Below, piece after piece: positions 6,952 through 14,443 of a stretch of DNA of 16,484 nt. The stretch comes from an uncultured Frankineae bacterium (GTDB taxonomy: Bacteria; Actinomycetota; Actinomycetes; Mycobacteriales; SCTD01). Position numbers and translations under genes: made by a program. Location of the stretch: assembly GCA_902805805.1 (NCBI GenBank), contig CADCUE010000043.1, forward strand, positions 1 through 16,484, read 5' to 3'. The notes under the pieces are model-generated. The model saw nothing but the letters and a program-made list of their open reading frames with translations, was not told the origin of the DNA and ran no database searches. The stretch's first letter is position 1. Each line of letters starts with the position of its first letter.

Positions 6952-9453
6952 TCAGGCCAGCATGTGGACGGCCTCGACGCGCAGCACTGCCGTGCCGGCC
7001 GCGTCGGACGCGGCGAGGTCGACGGTCGCGTCCACCACCCAGTCGTGGTCGCCGCGCGGGTCGTCGAGGGTCTGCCGCACCACCCAGCGCCCCGGCTCCT
7101 CGGTCACCGCGAACAGCGACGGCCCGCGGGCGTCGGCGCCCGTGCCCAGCTCGTCGTGCTCGTCGAAGTAGGCGCGGATCGCCGCCTCCCAGGCGTCCGA
7201 GCCGAACTCCGGGTCGAGCTCCCCGAGGTCGATCCACCGGCGCAGCGCCATGAGCTGCACCCGCCGGAAGACGGCGCTGCGGACCTGCACCCGGAAGGCA
7301 CGCCGGTTGGCGCTCACGGGCGGCGGCGCCTCGTCGACGGGCGGCGCAGCGGGGACCTCCGCGGAGGGGTGGCTCAGCGCCTCCCACTCCTCCAGCAGTG
7401 AGGAGTCGACCTGCCGCACCAGCTCGCCGAGCCAGCTGATCAGGTCCTCGACCTCCTCCGTCCGGGCCTGCGCCGGGACGGTGCGCCGCAGCGCGCGGTA
7501 GGCGTCGGCGAGGTAGCGCAGCACCAGCCCCTCGGAGCGGGCGAGACCGTAGAAGCCGACGTACTCGACGAACGTCATCGCGCGCTCCCACAGGTCGCGC
7601 GCGACGGACTTGGGGGCGAGCTCCTCGTCGGCGACCCACGGGTGGCCGCTGCGGTAGGTCTCGAACATCGGCCCGAGCAGCTCCACGAGCGGCTGCGGCC
7701 AGGTGACGTCCTCGAGCGCCTCCATGCGCTCCTCGTACTCCATGCCCTGGGCCTTCATCTCCGCGACGGCCTCGCCCTTGGCCTTGTTGCGCTGGGCCGA
7801 CAGGACCTGCCGGGGGTCGTCCAGGGTGGCCTCGACGACCGACAGGACGTCCAGGGCGTACGTCGGGCTCTCCCGGTCGAGCAGCTCGAACGCCGCGACG
7901 GCGAAGGGCGAGAGCGGCTGGTCCAGCGCGAAGTCGATCTGCAGGTCCACGGTCAGGGCGACCGTGCGGCCCGCGGCGTCCGGCGGGTCGAGCCGCTCGA
8001 CCACTCCCGCGGTCAGCAGCGCCCGGTAGACGTGGATCGCCTGGCGCACCAGGCGCAGCTGGCGCGGCCGCGGCTCGTGGTTCTCCAGCAGCAGCCGTCG
8101 GGCGTGCTCGAACGCATCACCCGGCCGCTGCACCAGGTTGAGCAGCATCGCGTGCGACACCCTGAACGACGACGTCAGCGTCTCGGGATCGGCGGCCACC
8201 AGGCGCTCGAACGTCGGCCGCCCCCACGACACGAAGCCCTCAGGAGCCTTCTTGCGCTCGACCCGCTTGAGCTTCTTGGGGTCGTCGCCGGCCTTGGCGA
8301 TCCGCCGGGCGTTCTCGACGTCGTGCTCGGGCGCCTGCACGACGACGGTGCCCGCCACGTCGAAGCCGGCTCTTCCGGCCCGGCCGGCGATCTGGTGGAA
8401 CTCACGGGCCTTGAGGTGCCGCGTGCGGACCCCGTCGTACTTGGTGAGCCCGGTGAACAGGACCGTGCGGATCGGCACGTTGATGCCCACGCCGAGGGTG
8501 TCCGTGCCGCACACGACCTTGAGCAGCCCGGCCTGGGCGAGCAGCTCCACCAGCCGGCGGTACTTCGGCAGCATCCCGGCGTGGTGCACGCCGATCCCGT
8601 GGCGCACCAGCCGCGACAGCGTCCCGCCGAAGCCCTTGGTGAACCGGAACTCGCCGATCAGCTCGGCGATCGCGTCCTTCTCCTGACGCGTGCAGACGTT
8701 GATGCTCATCAGCGCCTGCGCCTGCTCGACAGCGGCGGCCTGCGTGAAGTGCACGACGTAGACGGGTGCGCGGTGCGTGCTGAGCAGCTCCTCGAGCGTC
8801 TCGTGCAGCGGCGTCGTGACGTACTCGAACGACAGCGGGACGGGCCGGTCGGTGGACGCCACCTCGACGGTCTCGCGCCCGGTGCGGCGGGCCAGGTCCT
8901 CCCGCAGGGCGCGGGTGTCGCCCAGGGTCGCCGACATGAGCAGGAACTGCACGCGCGGCAGCTCCAGCAGCGGCACCTGCCAGGCCCAGCCGCGGTCGGG
9001 GTCGGCGTAGAAGTGGAACTCGTCCATGACGACCAGGCCGACGTCGGCGTCCGCTCCCTCGCGCAGCGCCAGGTTGGCGAGGATCTCGGCGGTGCAGCAG
9101 ATGATCGGGGCGCCGCCGTTCACGGTCGCGTCGCCGGTCATCATCCCGACGTTCTGCGCCCCGAACTGCAGGCACAGGGCGAAGAACTTCTCGCTCACGA
9201 GCGCCTTGATCGGGGCGGTGTAGAAGCTGCGCCGTCCGTCGGCCAGCGCGGCGAAGTGCGCACCGGCCGCGACGAGCGACTTGCCCGAGCCGGTCGGGGT
9301 GGCCAGCACGACGTTGGAGCCGCTGACCAGCTCCAGCAGCGCCTCGTCCTGCGCCGGGTAGAGCGTCAGGCCCTGCTCGCCCGTCCAGCCCACGAAGGCG
9401 TCGTAGACGGCGTCCGGCTCCGGCGGGCTCGGCACGAGCCCGGCGAGGGTCAT
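6952..9453 (-). CDS. Ski2-like DEAD/DEAH-box helicase with DUF3516 C-terminal region
   Basis: The protein has 833 residues. All superfamily 2 motifs are visible: Q motif YPAQDEAL (32-39), Walker A ATPTGSGKS (51-59), motif Ia TAPIKALVSEK (79-89), Walker B DEFH (144-147), SAT (174-176), motif IV/V segments HHAGMLPKYRR (290-300) and GTDTLGVGINVP (316-327), and the arginine-finger motif QIAGRAGRAG (354-363). The HHAGMLP block and motif VI place it with Ski2/Mtr4-like helicases. Residues about 400-833 match the DUF3516 arrangement of actinobacterial members, with the linker PAAPPVDEAPPPV near 715. It is predicted to be an ATP-dependent RNA or DNA helicase; substrate unknown. It is the last gene of the dap cluster, 55 bases after dapE. 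The ATG at 9453 has only a weak, distant AGGA. Confidence 0.92.
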   Translation of the reverse strand: MTLAGLVPSPPEPDAVYDAFVGWTGEQGLTLYPAQDEALLELVSGSNVVLATPTGSGKSLVAAGAHFAALADGRRSFYTAPIKALVSEKFFALCLQFGAQNVGMMTGDATVNGGAPIICCTAEILANLALREGADADVGLVVMDEFHFYADPDRGWAWQVPLLELPRVQFLLMSATLGDTRALREDLARRTGRETVEVASTDRPVPLSFEYVTTPLHETLEELLSTHRAPVYVVHFTQAAAVEQAQALMSINVCTRQEKDAIAELIGEFRFTKGFGGTLSRLVRHGIGVHHAGMLPKYRRLVELLAQAGLLKVVCGTDTLGVGINVPIRTVLFTGLTKYDGVRTRHLKAREFHQIAGRAGRAGFDVAGTVVVQAPEHDVENARRIAKAGDDPKKLKRVERKKAPEGFVSWGRPTFERLVAADPETLTSSFRVSHAMLLNLVQRPGDAFEHARRLLLENHEPRPRQLRLVRQAIHVYRALLTAGVVERLDPPDAAGRTVALTVDLQIDFALDQPLSPFAVAAFELLDRESPTYALDVLSVVEATLDDPRQVLSAQRNKAKGEAVAEMKAQGMEYEERMEALEDVTWPQPLVELLGPMFETYRSGHPWVADEELAPKSVARDLWERAMTFVEYVGFYGLARSEGLVLRYLADAYRALRRTVPAQARTEEVEDLISWLGELVRQVDSSLLEEWEALSHPSAEVPAAPPVDEAPPPVSANRRAFRVQVRSAVFRRVQLMALRRWIDLGELDPEFGSDAWEAAIRAYFDEHDELGTGADARGPSLFAVTEEPGRWVVRQTLDDPRGDHDWVVDATVDLAASDAAGTAVLRVEAVHMLA

Positions 9454-9455
9454 GA

Positions 9456-9476
9456 CCGGGCCTGCGTCCTGCCCGG
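9456..9476 (-). promoter_or_regulatory. Hairpin abutting the helicase start codon
   Basis: In the minus-strand transcript a perfect 6-bp GC stem CCGGGC/GCCCGG (9476-9471 with 9461-9456) encloses the loop AGGACGCAG and ends two bases before the ATG at 9453. The only Shine-Dalgarno-like bases (AGGA) lie in the loop. It might limit or position initiation on the last gene of the operon. It could also be chance in such GC-rich DNA. Confidence 0.3.
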
Positions 9477-9508
9477 GCCGGGCGGCGCGGCAGCGGACCG
9501 GCAGGTCC

Positions 9509-10561
9509 TCAGGAGAGGTACGCCCGCAGTGCGCGCTCCGCCGACACGATCCGGTCGATCTCGACCGACTCCTCGCGCGTGTGCGCCAGGTTCGGGTCGC
9601 CGGGGCCGAAGTTCACCGCCGGGATGCCGAGCGCGGCGAAGCGCGCCACGTCGGTCCAGCCGTACTTCGCGACCGGAGTCGTGCCGATGGCGTCGACGAA
9701 GTGCGCCGCCGCCGGCGCGGACAGGCCGGGCAGCGCACCCGGCGCCGAGTCGACGAGCTCCACGGCGTACGGCGCCAGCACCTCGCGCACGTGCTCGTAC
9801 GCCGACTGCTCGGTCCGGTCGGGAGCGAAACGGAAGTTGACCAGGACCGTGCACGCGTCGGGGATGACGTTGCCCGCGACGCCGCCGTCGACGTGCACCG
9901 CGTTGAGCCCCTCGCGGTAGGTGCAGCCGTCGATCTCCACGCTCCGGGCGTCGTAGCGCACCAGCATCGTCAGCAGCGGCGCGGCGGCGTGGATGGCGTT
10001 CTCCCCCAGCCAGCTGCGTGCGCTGTGGGCGCGGCGGCCGGGGATCGGCACGCGCACCCGCAGCGTGCCCTGGCAGCCCGCCTCCACCTGGCCGTCGGTC
10101 GGCTCCATGAGCACCGCGAGGTCGGCGTCGAGCAGCTCGCGGTGCTGCTCGACGAGGCGGCGCAGGCCGTTCTTGTCGGCCTCGACCTCCTCGTTGTCGT
10201 AGAGGACGAACGTCAGGTCGTACGCCGGCTCGGGCAGCGTCGCCGCGAGGTGCAGCAGCACGGCGTCGCCGCTCTTCATGTCGCTCGTGCCGCAGCCGAG
10301 CAGCCGGCCGCCCTCGACCCGGCTCGGCACGTTGTCGGCGATCGGCACGGTGTCGAGGTGACCGGCCAGCAGCACCCGGCGGTCGCGGCCGAGACGGGTG
10401 CGGGCGACGACGCTGTTGCCGACGCGCACGACCTCGAGCGACGGCACCGCCTGCAGCGCGGCCTGCACCAGATCGGCGAGCGGCTCCTCCGTCCCCGAGA
10501 CGCTGGGCACGTCGACCAGCGCAGCGGTCAGCGCGACGGGGTCCTGACGCAGGTCGAGCAC
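9509..10561 (-). CDS. dapE: Succinyl-diaminopimelate desuccinylase
   Basis: The product has 350 residues from a GTG at 10561 whose first base is the last base of the upstream TAG stop (TAGTG). GAGGTGG lies about ten bases upstream. It belongs to the M20 metallohydrolase family and hydrolyses N-succinyl-LL-2,6-diaminopimelate to succinate and LL-DAP, for peptidoglycan and lysine. Visible active-site residues: H68 and D70 in GHLDTVP (67-73), bridging D94 in [10 protein letters not shown] (91-100), catalytic E124 and metal ligand E125 in DNEE (122-125), E153 in MEPTDG (152-157), and H327 in LAHTREES. The dimerisation (lid) domain is at about 165-270, starting near GRRAHSAR. Operon partners dapC and dapD support the assignment over other M20 amidohydrolases. 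An upstream start at 10654 would overlap the VOC gene deeply and is unlikely. Confidence 0.94.
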   Translation of the reverse strand: MLDLRQDPVALTAALVDVPSVSGTEEPLADLVQAALQAVPSLEVVRVGNSVVARTRLGRDRRVLLAGHLDTVPIADNVPSRVEGGRLLGCGTSDMKSGDAVLLHLAATLPEPAYDLTFVLYDNEEVEADKNGLRRLVEQHRELLDADLAVLMEPTDGQVEAGCQGTLRVRVPIPGRRAHSARSWLGENAIHAAAPLLTMLVRYDARSVEIDGCTYREGLNAVHVDGGVAGNVIPDACTVLVNFRFAPDRTEQSAYEHVREVLAPYAVELVDSAPGALPGLSAPAAAHFVDAIGTTPVAKYGWTDVARFAALGIPAVNFGPGDPNLAHTREESVEIDRIVSAERALRAYLS

Positions 10562-10977
10562 TAGAGGGCCACCTCGGCGTCCTCGTCGTTGGTCGCGGTC
10601 GGCTCGGCTGGGAAGGCGCAGAACTCGTGCCCCTCGGGATCGGCCAGGACCCACCAGGGGTCGCCGTCCGGCCGCTCCCCCGGCTCGCGCAGCACCGTGG
10701 CCCCGAGCGCTCGCAGGTCGTCGACGCCCTGACCGGCACGCAGGTCGACGTCGAGGTGCAGACGCACCTTGCCGGTCTTGGGCTCGGGGACGCCGTTGAC
10801 CCAGAGCGTGGGCCCGGGACTGGCCGGGTTCTGGCGCAGGACGACGTCCGGCGTGAGACCGTCCCCCTCGCCGGCCCCGGCGGGCTCCCGGCCGAGGACG
10901 GCGCCCCAGAAGCCGCCGACCAGCTGCGGGTCGTTGGCGTCCAGGCAGATGTCGCGCAGCGTCGCGGGGCCGGTCAC
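10561..10977 (-). CDS. VOC (glyoxalase-like) family protein
   Basis: This is a 138-residue single-module vicinal-oxygen-chelate protein of the glyoxalase-like type. The beta-alpha-beta pattern opens with [25 protein letters not shown] (7-31, given here as a range), continues with [19 protein letters not shown] (59-77), and ends with [13 protein letters not shown] (111-123). H74 and E118 occupy usual metal-ligand positions. The GTG start at 10977 overlaps the dapD stop as GTGA, and its TAG overlaps the dapE GTG by one base, so it is embedded in the diaminopimelate operon and probably translated in step with it. No step of the pathway needs a VOC enzyme. Substrate unknown; a binding or detoxification role is possible. 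Its acidic tail is DEDAEVAL. Confidence 0.87.
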   Translation of the reverse strand: MTGPATLRDICLDANDPQLVGGFWGAVLGREPAGAGEGDGLTPDVVLRQNPASPGPTLWVNGVPEPKTGKVRLHLDVDLRAGQGVDDLRALGATVLREPGERPDGDPWWVLADPEGHEFCAFPAEPTATNDEDAEVAL

Positions 10978-11795
10978 GGGGCGACGCCGTGCTCGCGGAG
11001 CACGTCGTTGAGGGCCAGCTTGTCGTGCTCCTGACCCGGCTCGAGGTAGCGCAGCACCAGCAGGCACGGCATCCCGAAGTCGCCTCCCGGGAAGGACTTC
11101 ACGCGCGTCGACCCGACGCAGACGGCCCGCTCGGGGGCGACGCCGCGCTCGAGCTCCTGACCGGTCTCGGCCTCGAAGACGCGGGTGCTGGCCGTGAGGA
11201 TCGCTCCGGCGCCGAGCTTGGCGCCGCGGCGCACGCGCGCTCCCTCGACGACCATCGAGCGCGACCCGATGAAGGCGTCGTCCTCGACGACGACGGGCGC
11301 GGCCTGCGGCGGCTCGAGGACTCCGCCGAGCCCCACACCGCCGGACAGGTGGACGTTGCGGCCGACCTGCGCGCAGGAGCCCACGGTCGCCCAGGTGTCG
11401 ACCATCGACCCGCTGCCGACGTAGCCGCCGATGTTGGTGTAGCTCGGCATGAGGACGACGCCGGGCTCGAAGTGCGACCCCCAGCGGGCGATCGCGCCGG
11501 GCACGACCCGTACGCCGTCGAACCGGGTCTTGAGCGGGACGCGGTCGTGGTAGCGGAAGTCCCCGGCCTCGGACTGCGCCATGTCGAGGACCTTGAAGGC
11601 GAGCAGGATCGCCCGCTTGGCGCGCTCGTCGACCACCACGTCGTCGCCGACGACCTGCGCGATGCGGGCCTCGCCGGCGTCGAGCTGGTCGACGGCCGCG
11701 ACGACCTGCGCCCGGGCGTCCTCGTCGGAGGGGCTGAGGTCGGCGCGGCGCTCCCAGAGCTCGTCGACGGCCGGACTGATCGGGCTCTCGGTCAT
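10974..11795 (-). CDS. dapD: 2,3,4,5-tetrahydropyridine-2,6-dicarboxylate N-succinyltransferase
   Basis: The product has 273 residues, matching the approximately 274-residue E. coli-type enzyme, which uses succinyl-CoA to open tetrahydrodipicolinate into N-succinyl-2-amino-6-ketopimelate. The N-terminal helical domain is at about 10-95. The left-handed parallel beta-helix (hexapeptide repeats) covers about 97-225. The most conserved stretch is [13 protein letters not shown] (114-126), [16 protein letters not shown] (130-145) and [16 protein letters not shown] (147-162), followed by FIGSRS and VVEGA. The ATG at 11795 lies nine bases after the dapC stop. No strong Shine-Dalgarno is seen, so translation may depend on coupling. 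Mycobacterial and corynebacterial DapD are longer and differ in sequence, so this E. coli-like form is notable. Cytoplasmic trimer by family. Confidence 0.94.
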   Translation of the reverse strand: MTESPISPAVDELWERRADLSPSDEDARAQVVAAVDQLDAGEARIAQVVGDDVVVDERAKRAILLAFKVLDMAQSEAGDFRYHDRVPLKTRFDGVRVVPGAIARWGSHFEPGVVLMPSYTNIGGYVGSGSMVDTWATVGSCAQVGRNVHLSGGVGLGGVLEPPQAAPVVVEDDAFIGSRSMVVEGARVRRGAKLGAGAILTASTRVFEAETGQELERGVAPERAVCVGSTRVKSFPGGDFGMPCLLVLRYLEPGQEHDKLALNDVLREHGVAP

Positions 11796-11804
11796 GCCGG
11801 CAGC

Positions 11805-12944
11805 CTAGTGACCGAGGCCGGCCAGCCGTCCGGCCGCGGCGTCGATCCGCTCGTCCGTCGCGGTGAGCGCGAAGCGGACGTGCTGCGCGCCCGCAGCGCC
11901 GTAGAAGTCGCCGGCGGCCACGACGACCCCCGCACCGGCGAGCGCGGCGACGGTGTCCCAGCACGGCTCACCCCGGGTGCACCACAGGTAGAGGCCCGCC
12001 TCGGAGTGCTCGACCGTGAAGCCGGCGGCGCGCACGGCCGGCAGGAGCACGTCGCGGCGCGCGGCGTAGCGGGCCCGCTGCTCCGCGACGTGCGCGTCGT
12101 CGCCGAGGGCGGCGACCAGGGCCGCCTGCACGGGCGCCGGCACGAGCAGGCCGATGTTCTTGCGCGCCTCGACGATCGCGGCGACGGCGGTGGCGTCACC
12201 GGCGGCGAAGCCGGCCCGGTAGCCGGCGAGGTTGCTGCGCTTGGACAGCGAGTGGACGGCCAGCACCCCGTCGGCGGAGCCGCCGCAGACGGCCGGGTCC
12301 AGGACGGACACCGGCTCGACGTCCCAGCCCAGCTCGAGGTAGCACTCGTCGCTGGCGATGAGCACCCCGTGCTCGCGCCCCCAGGCGACGATCTCGCGCA
12401 GCCGCTCGGCCGACAGCACCCCGCCGGTGGGGTTCGAGGGCGAGTTGAGCCACACCAGGCCGACCCGCGCCGGGTCGTGCGCGGTCGGGTCGTCGGTCGC
12501 CACCGGCTCGCAGCCGGCGAGCCGCGCCCCCACCTCGTAGGTCGGGTAGGCGAGGGCCGGCAGCAGCACCTGCGTGCCCGGGGCGAGCCCGAGCAGCGAC
12601 GGGAGCAGCCCGACGGTCTCCTTGCTGCCCGTGCTGGGCACCACCTGCGCCGCGGTCACCGGGGTGCCGAGCCGCGCGCCGACCCAGGCGACGAGCGCCT
12701 CCCGGAGCGCCGGCGTGCCGATCGTCAGCGGATAGCCCGGCGCATCCGACGCGGCGCGCAGCGCGTCCTGCACTCGCGGGGGCGTCGGGTCGACCGGCGT
12801 GCCGATGGACAGGTCCACCGCACCGCCGGGGTGCGCCCGGGCCCTGTCGACGTACGGCGCGAGCCGGTCCCAGGGGAAGGCGGGCAGCGCAGCGCGGGCC
12901 GACCAACCGGGTCGACCGCCGGGCCCGCCCGCCGGCAGGCTCAG
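11805..12944 (-). CDS. dapC: N-succinyldiaminopimelate aminotransferase (PLP, class I/II fold); start codon uncertain, probably CTG
   Basis: This is a fold-type I aminotransferase that converts N-succinyl-2-amino-6-ketopimelate and glutamate to N-succinyl-LL-DAP. Numbered from CTG at 12944 it has 379 residues. Conserved elements: LPAFPWDRLAPY (20-31, the usual N-terminus of actinobacterial DapC), PSTGSKE (103-109), NSPSNPTGG (167-175), SDECY (198-202) with PLP-contacting D199, and SLSKRSNLAGYRAG (232-245) with Schiff-base lysine K235. The reading frame has no ATG, GTG or TTG between the ferredoxin stop and LPAFPWD. Candidates are CTG at 12944, overlapping the fdxA TGA as CTGA, or CTG at 12938, eight bases after GAGGGG. 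The next canonical start, GTG at 12818, would delete the conserved N-terminus. The function is firm; the exact start is not. Confidence 0.9.
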   Translation of the reverse strand: MSLPAGGPGGRPGWSARAALPAFPWDRLAPYVDRARAHPGGAVDLSIGTPVDPTPPRVQDALRAASDAPGYPLTIGTPALREALVAWVGARLGTPVTAAQVVPSTGSKETVGLLPSLLGLAPGTQVLLPALAYPTYEVGARLAGCEPVATDDPTAHDPARVGLVWLNSPSNPTGGVLSAERLREIVAWGREHGVLIASDECYLELGWDVEPVSVLDPAVCGGSADGVLAVHSLSKRSNLAGYRAGFAAGDATAVAAIVEARKNIGLLVPAPVQAALVAALGDDAHVAEQRARYAARRDVLLPAVRAAGFTVEHSEAGLYLWCTRGEPCWDTVAALAGAGVVVAAGDFYGAAGAQHVRFALTATDERIDAAAGRLAGLGH

Positions 12945-13282
12945 TGCCCCTCGGTGTTCTTGCCGACGGGCACGGCCATCACCACGGGGTGGTCGAGGTC
13001 GACCGGGCCGACCTTGCTGGCGCCGCCCGGCGAGCCGATGGTCGTCGTCTCGGTGAAGAAGTCGACGTTGGCCCGGTAGTAGTCCTTCCACTGCGCCGGC
13101 GTGTCGTCCTCGTAGAAGATCGCCTCCACCGGGCACACCGGCTCGCAGGCCCCGCAGTCCACGCACTCGTCGGGGTGGATGTAGAGCGAGCGCTTTCCCT
13201 CGTAGATGCAGTCGACAGGGCACTCCTCGATGCAGGCCTTGTCCTTGACGTCCACGCAGGGCTCGGCGATCACGTACGTCAC
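12941..13282 (-). CDS. fdxA: 7Fe ferredoxin (one 3Fe-4S and one 4Fe-4S cluster)
   Basis: The product has 113 residues from a GTG at 13282 with GAGAGG about nine bases upstream. The first 60 residues carry all cluster cysteines: C9, C17, C21 and C25 in CVDVKDKACIEECPVDC, and C40, C43, C46 and C50 in CVDCGACEPVCPVEAI. This is the seven-iron pattern of actinobacterial FdxA, in which the first motif binds a 3Fe-4S and the second a 4Fe-4S cluster. The C-terminal 50 residues (PAQWKDYYRANVDFF onward) are the usual FdxA tail. It is a low-potential electron carrier in the cytoplasm; the redox partner is not evident here. It is the first gene of the dap operon, and its stop coincides with the proposed CTG start of dapC. 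Linkage of fdxA to dapC is common in actinobacteria. Confidence 0.95.
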   Translation of the reverse strand: MTYVIAEPCVDVKDKACIEECPVDCIYEGKRSLYIHPDECVDCGACEPVCPVEAIFYEDDTPAQWKDYYRANVDFFTETTTIGSPGGASKVGPVDLDHPVVMAVPVGKNTEGH

Positions 13283-13312
13283 AGCGGTGGTCCTCTCACG
13301 GTGCGGTCGCTC

Positions 13313-13318
13313 TAGTGT
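13313..13318 (+). promoter_or_regulatory. -10 element of a predicted leaderless promoter for the SH3-like gene
   Basis: TAGTGT lies exactly seven bases before the GTG at 13326, with no Shine-Dalgarno between them. TANNNT at this distance is the hallmark of leaderless transcription in actinobacteria, where the start codon is also the transcription start. It decides the GTG at 13326 over upstream in-frame starts. No clear -35 is visible. The whole fdxA/SH3 divergent gap is only 43 bases (13283-13325). Confidence 0.6.
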
Positions 13319-13325
13319 CGCTGAC

Positions 13326-13598
13326 GTGACCGCCGATGAGCGAACCGGGGCGTCGACCGGGGTGCGCTACTGCCTCACCCTCGGGGAGGACGACGTGGGG
13401 CAGCGCGTGGTGCTGCGGCGGCGCCTGCCGGACGGGCGGCTGAGCGACCTCCTGGGGGTGCTCTCGCGCTGGGACGACGAGACCGTCGCGGTCCGGTCGC
13501 GGACCGGGGACGAGACCGTCGTGCCGCGCGCCGACGTGGTCGCCGGCAAGCGCATCCCCCCGCCGCCGGTGCGCCGGGCGGCGCCGGTGCGGCCGTGA
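13326..13598 (+). CDS. Small SH3-like domain protein, related to the N-terminal domain of Rv0428c-type GNAT acetyltransferases
   Basis: The product has 90 residues from a GTG at 13326, supported by the TAGTGT element seven bases upstream. The central part, GVRYCLTLGEDDVGQRVVLR (12-31) and LSDLLGVLSRWDDETVAVRS (38-57), reads as a small beta-barrel. It ends VVPRADVVAGKRIPPPPVRR (67-86), the closing block of the SH3-like domain that precedes the GNAT domain in Rv0428c-type proteins. Here the frame stops after this block, so the acetyltransferase part is absent. The stop overlaps the start of the next gene (GTGA), giving strict coupling to the transglutaminase-like protein. A binding role (RNA, peptide or partner) is inferred. 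The family match rests on pattern recognition. Confidence 0.8.
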   Translation: MTADERTGASTGVRYCLTLGEDDVGQRVVLRRRLPDGRLSDLLGVLSRWDDETVAVRSRTGDETVVPRADVVAGKRIPPPPVRRAAPVRP

Positions 13599-14422
13599 CG
13601 CCGACGCGCGCGCGCTTCGCCGAGGTCGTGCGCAGCGAGCCGGTCGACGTCGGCCTGGCGTGCCTGCTGATCGGCGGCGAGGTCGACCGCGACCTCGACG
13701 TCGACGCCTCCCTGGAGGCCCTCGAGCAGCTCGCCGCCGCGGTCCGGCCGCACCTGACCGGCACCCGGGTGGTCGACGCGGCCGAGGCGCTGCGGCGGGT
13801 GCTCGGGGCCGAGCACCGCTTCGCCGGCATGCCCGAGGACTACGACGACGTCCGGTCGTCGCTGCTGCACGAGGTGCTGCGGCGCCGGCGCGGCCTGCCG
13901 ATCCTGCTGTCGGTGGTGTGGATGGAGGTCGCGGCGCGGTTGGGCGTCCCCGCGTACGCCGTCGGGCTGCCCGGCCACGTCGTCGTCGGGATCGGCGACC
14001 CGGACGACGAGCACGTGCTCGTGGACCCCTTCTCGGGCGGCGCACTGCTGTCGCGGACCGACGTCGGGGAGCTCGTCCTGCGCAGCACCGGGGGGCGGGT
14101 GCAGCCCGAGCTCGTGCGTCCGATGCCGGCCGACCGCCTGCTCACCCGCGTGCTGGACAACGTGCGGCTGCTCGCGACCCGGCGCCCGCCCGGCCTGGAG
14201 GCGGCGGCGATGCGCCTGTGGGCGGTCGAGCTGAGCCTGCTGCTCCCCCGCCACCCCGTGCAGCTGCGCCGGGAGCGCGGCGAGCTGCTGGTGCGCCTGG
14301 GCGACCACCTCGGCGGCGCGGACGAGCTGGAGACCTACGCGATGGTCGTCGACGGGACCGACGAGGCGGAGGCCGGCGCCGCGCGCCGGGAGGCCCGTCT
14401 CGCCCGCGCGCAGCTCAACTGA
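13595..14422 (+). CDS. SirB1/transglutaminase-like core 2 family protein
   Basis: The product has 275 residues from a GTG at 13595 that overlaps the preceding TGA by four bases. The diagnostic block is LHEVLRRRRGLPILLSVVWM (91-110), EVAARLGVPAYAVGLPGHVVVGI (111-133) and VLVDPFSGG (141-149), matching Transglut_core2 proteins. These keep the papain-like fold around G-L-P-G-H and D-P-F but usually lack a convincing catalytic cysteine; here the equivalent position is Ser106, so enzymatic activity is doubtful. The C-terminal helical part (about 175-270, LRRERGELLVRLGDHLGGADELETY) looks TPR-like, as in other family members. No signal peptide or membrane segment. Function unknown; a protein-binding role in the cytoplasm is the best guess. 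Confidence 0.85.
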   Translation: MTPTRARFAEVVRSEPVDVGLACLLIGGEVDRDLDVDASLEALEQLAAAVRPHLTGTRVVDAAEALRRVLGAEHRFAGMPEDYDDVRSSLLHEVLRRRRGLPILLSVVWMEVAARLGVPAYAVGLPGHVVVGIGDPDDEHVLVDPFSGGALLSRTDVGELVLRSTGGRVQPELVRPMPADRLLTRVLDNVRLLATRRPPGLEAAAMRLWAVELSLLLPRHPVQLRRERGELLVRLGDHLGGADELETYAMVVDGTDEAEAGAARREARLARAQLN

Positions 14423-14430
14423 GGCGCCCG

Positions 14431-14436
14431 TAGGGT
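14431..14436 (+). promoter_or_regulatory. -10 element of a predicted leaderless promoter for cysS
   Basis: TAGGGT lies seven bases before the GTG at 14444, in the 21-base gap after the transglutaminase-like gene. The 16-base stretch from this element through the GTG matches the one before the SH3-like gene at 13 of 16 positions. There is no spaced Shine-Dalgarno, so a leaderless mRNA is predicted, and cysS may be transcribed independently of the two genes upstream. Confidence 0.58.
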
Positions 14437-14443
14437 CTCGGAC

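Noticed and set aside
7642..9840. A 732-codon plus-strand open frame, and similar ones at 10989-13079 and 4107-5561
   Set aside because: They oppose the helicase, dap and sigma genes respectively; their translations have no recognisable family and a composition expected of shadow frames.
10562..10654. Longer dapE beginning at 10654
   Set aside because: It would overlap the VOC gene by 94 bases with Arg-rich sequence. The GTG at 10561 overlapping the TAG begins just before the conserved M20 N-terminus.
12196..12906. Minus-strand open frame starting at TTG 12906 as an alternative dapC
   Set aside because: It is in a different frame and lacks the aminotransferase motifs. It matters only if there is a frameshift near 12905.
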